Shown: piece after piece, positions 6,938 through 7,069 of the stretch
Layout of the letters: the number at the start of each line of letters is the position of its first letter
Numbering within the stretch: the stretch's first letter is position 1
Assembly (NCBI GenBank): GCA_003451785.1
Contig: DMJL01000117.1
Coordinates: forward strand, 1-7,069
Direction: 5' to 3'
Length of the DNA stretch: 7,069 nt
Origin: Bacteroidales bacterium
Lineage (GTDB): Bacteria > Bacteroidota > Bacteroidia > Bacteroidales > UBA7960
The notes under the pieces: generated by a model
The model's database searches: none
What the model saw: only the letters and a program-made list of their open reading frames with translations
What the model was told of the DNA's origin: nothing
Program-made: the position numbers and the translations under genes

Positions 6938-6958
6938 TAACAAAATCGATTTTTGTTA
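6938..6958. repeat. Inverted repeat TAACAAAA / TTTTGTTA
   Basis: TAACAAAA (6938-6945) and TTTTGTTA (6951-6958) are perfect inverted copies around TCGAT. The stem is almost wholly A-T, so it would make a weak RNA hairpin; a protein-binding dyad or a bidirectional terminator-like element are both possible. No neighbouring gene in the window identifies its role. Confidence 0.4.
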
Positions 6959-7069
6959 GTTGGGTGTGTAGCAAATTAAGACGCTTTTTACCCCAAAAAC
7001 CTTGGAAACCTAATTTTAGGGAAACGAAAGACAATCAGTAAAAAAAGACAAAAGCTTGCTTAAGACTGC

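Larger units (their letters stand above)
6321..7069. other. Gene-free, AT-rich flank with repeats
   Basis: No open frame of gene length, tRNA or rRNA is recognisable in these ~750 bases. The first ~150 bases must hold the promoter and leader of the minus-strand DUF5686 gene. The stretch 6466-6745 is filled by a heptamer repeat and eight small hairpins, listed separately. The remainder to 7069 is AT-rich with one clear inverted repeat (6938-6958), and it may lead into a gene beyond the right edge. Confidence 0.7.

Overview
The window looks like a piece of a Bacteroidota chromosome. The main evidence is protein families: a GLPGLI-family exported protein, a TonB-dependent-receptor-like protein with an N-terminal carboxypeptidase-regulatory-like domain, and a DUF5686 protein with the same kind of N-terminal domain. 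All three genes start with ATG and have no Shine-Dalgarno sequence in front, as expected for this phylum. GC content is moderate. The flank beyond the last gene is AT-rich and full of small palindromes.

Layout: positions 1-105 may be the 3' end of an upstream plus-strand gene (weak evidence), followed by a hairpin at 119-145. A two-gene plus-strand operon follows: the GLPGLI gene (214-1059), then after a 35-base gap an outer-membrane receptor gene (1095-3731). A 144-base convergent gap comes next. Its minus strand holds fragments in shifted frames that may be the relic of a third gene, whose stop codon overlaps the receptor's stop codon. The DUF5686 gene (6320 down to 3876) runs convergently on the minus strand. 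The last ~750 bases have no convincing gene. They contain a heptamer repeat and eight short hairpins between 6466 and 6745, the core of which (6566-6688) is a symmetric REP/BIME-like structure.

How the genes may work together: all three products carry export signals, and none has a cysteine in its mature part. Two are predicted outer-membrane beta-barrel proteins. The GLPGLI/receptor pair recurs in Bacteroidota, but I know of no established substrate for it. No SusD-like lipoprotein, enzyme or regulator in the window points to a cargo. The two most interesting items are this uncharacterised envelope module and the symmetric palindrome cluster, where copies of one hairpin differ by compensatory base changes.
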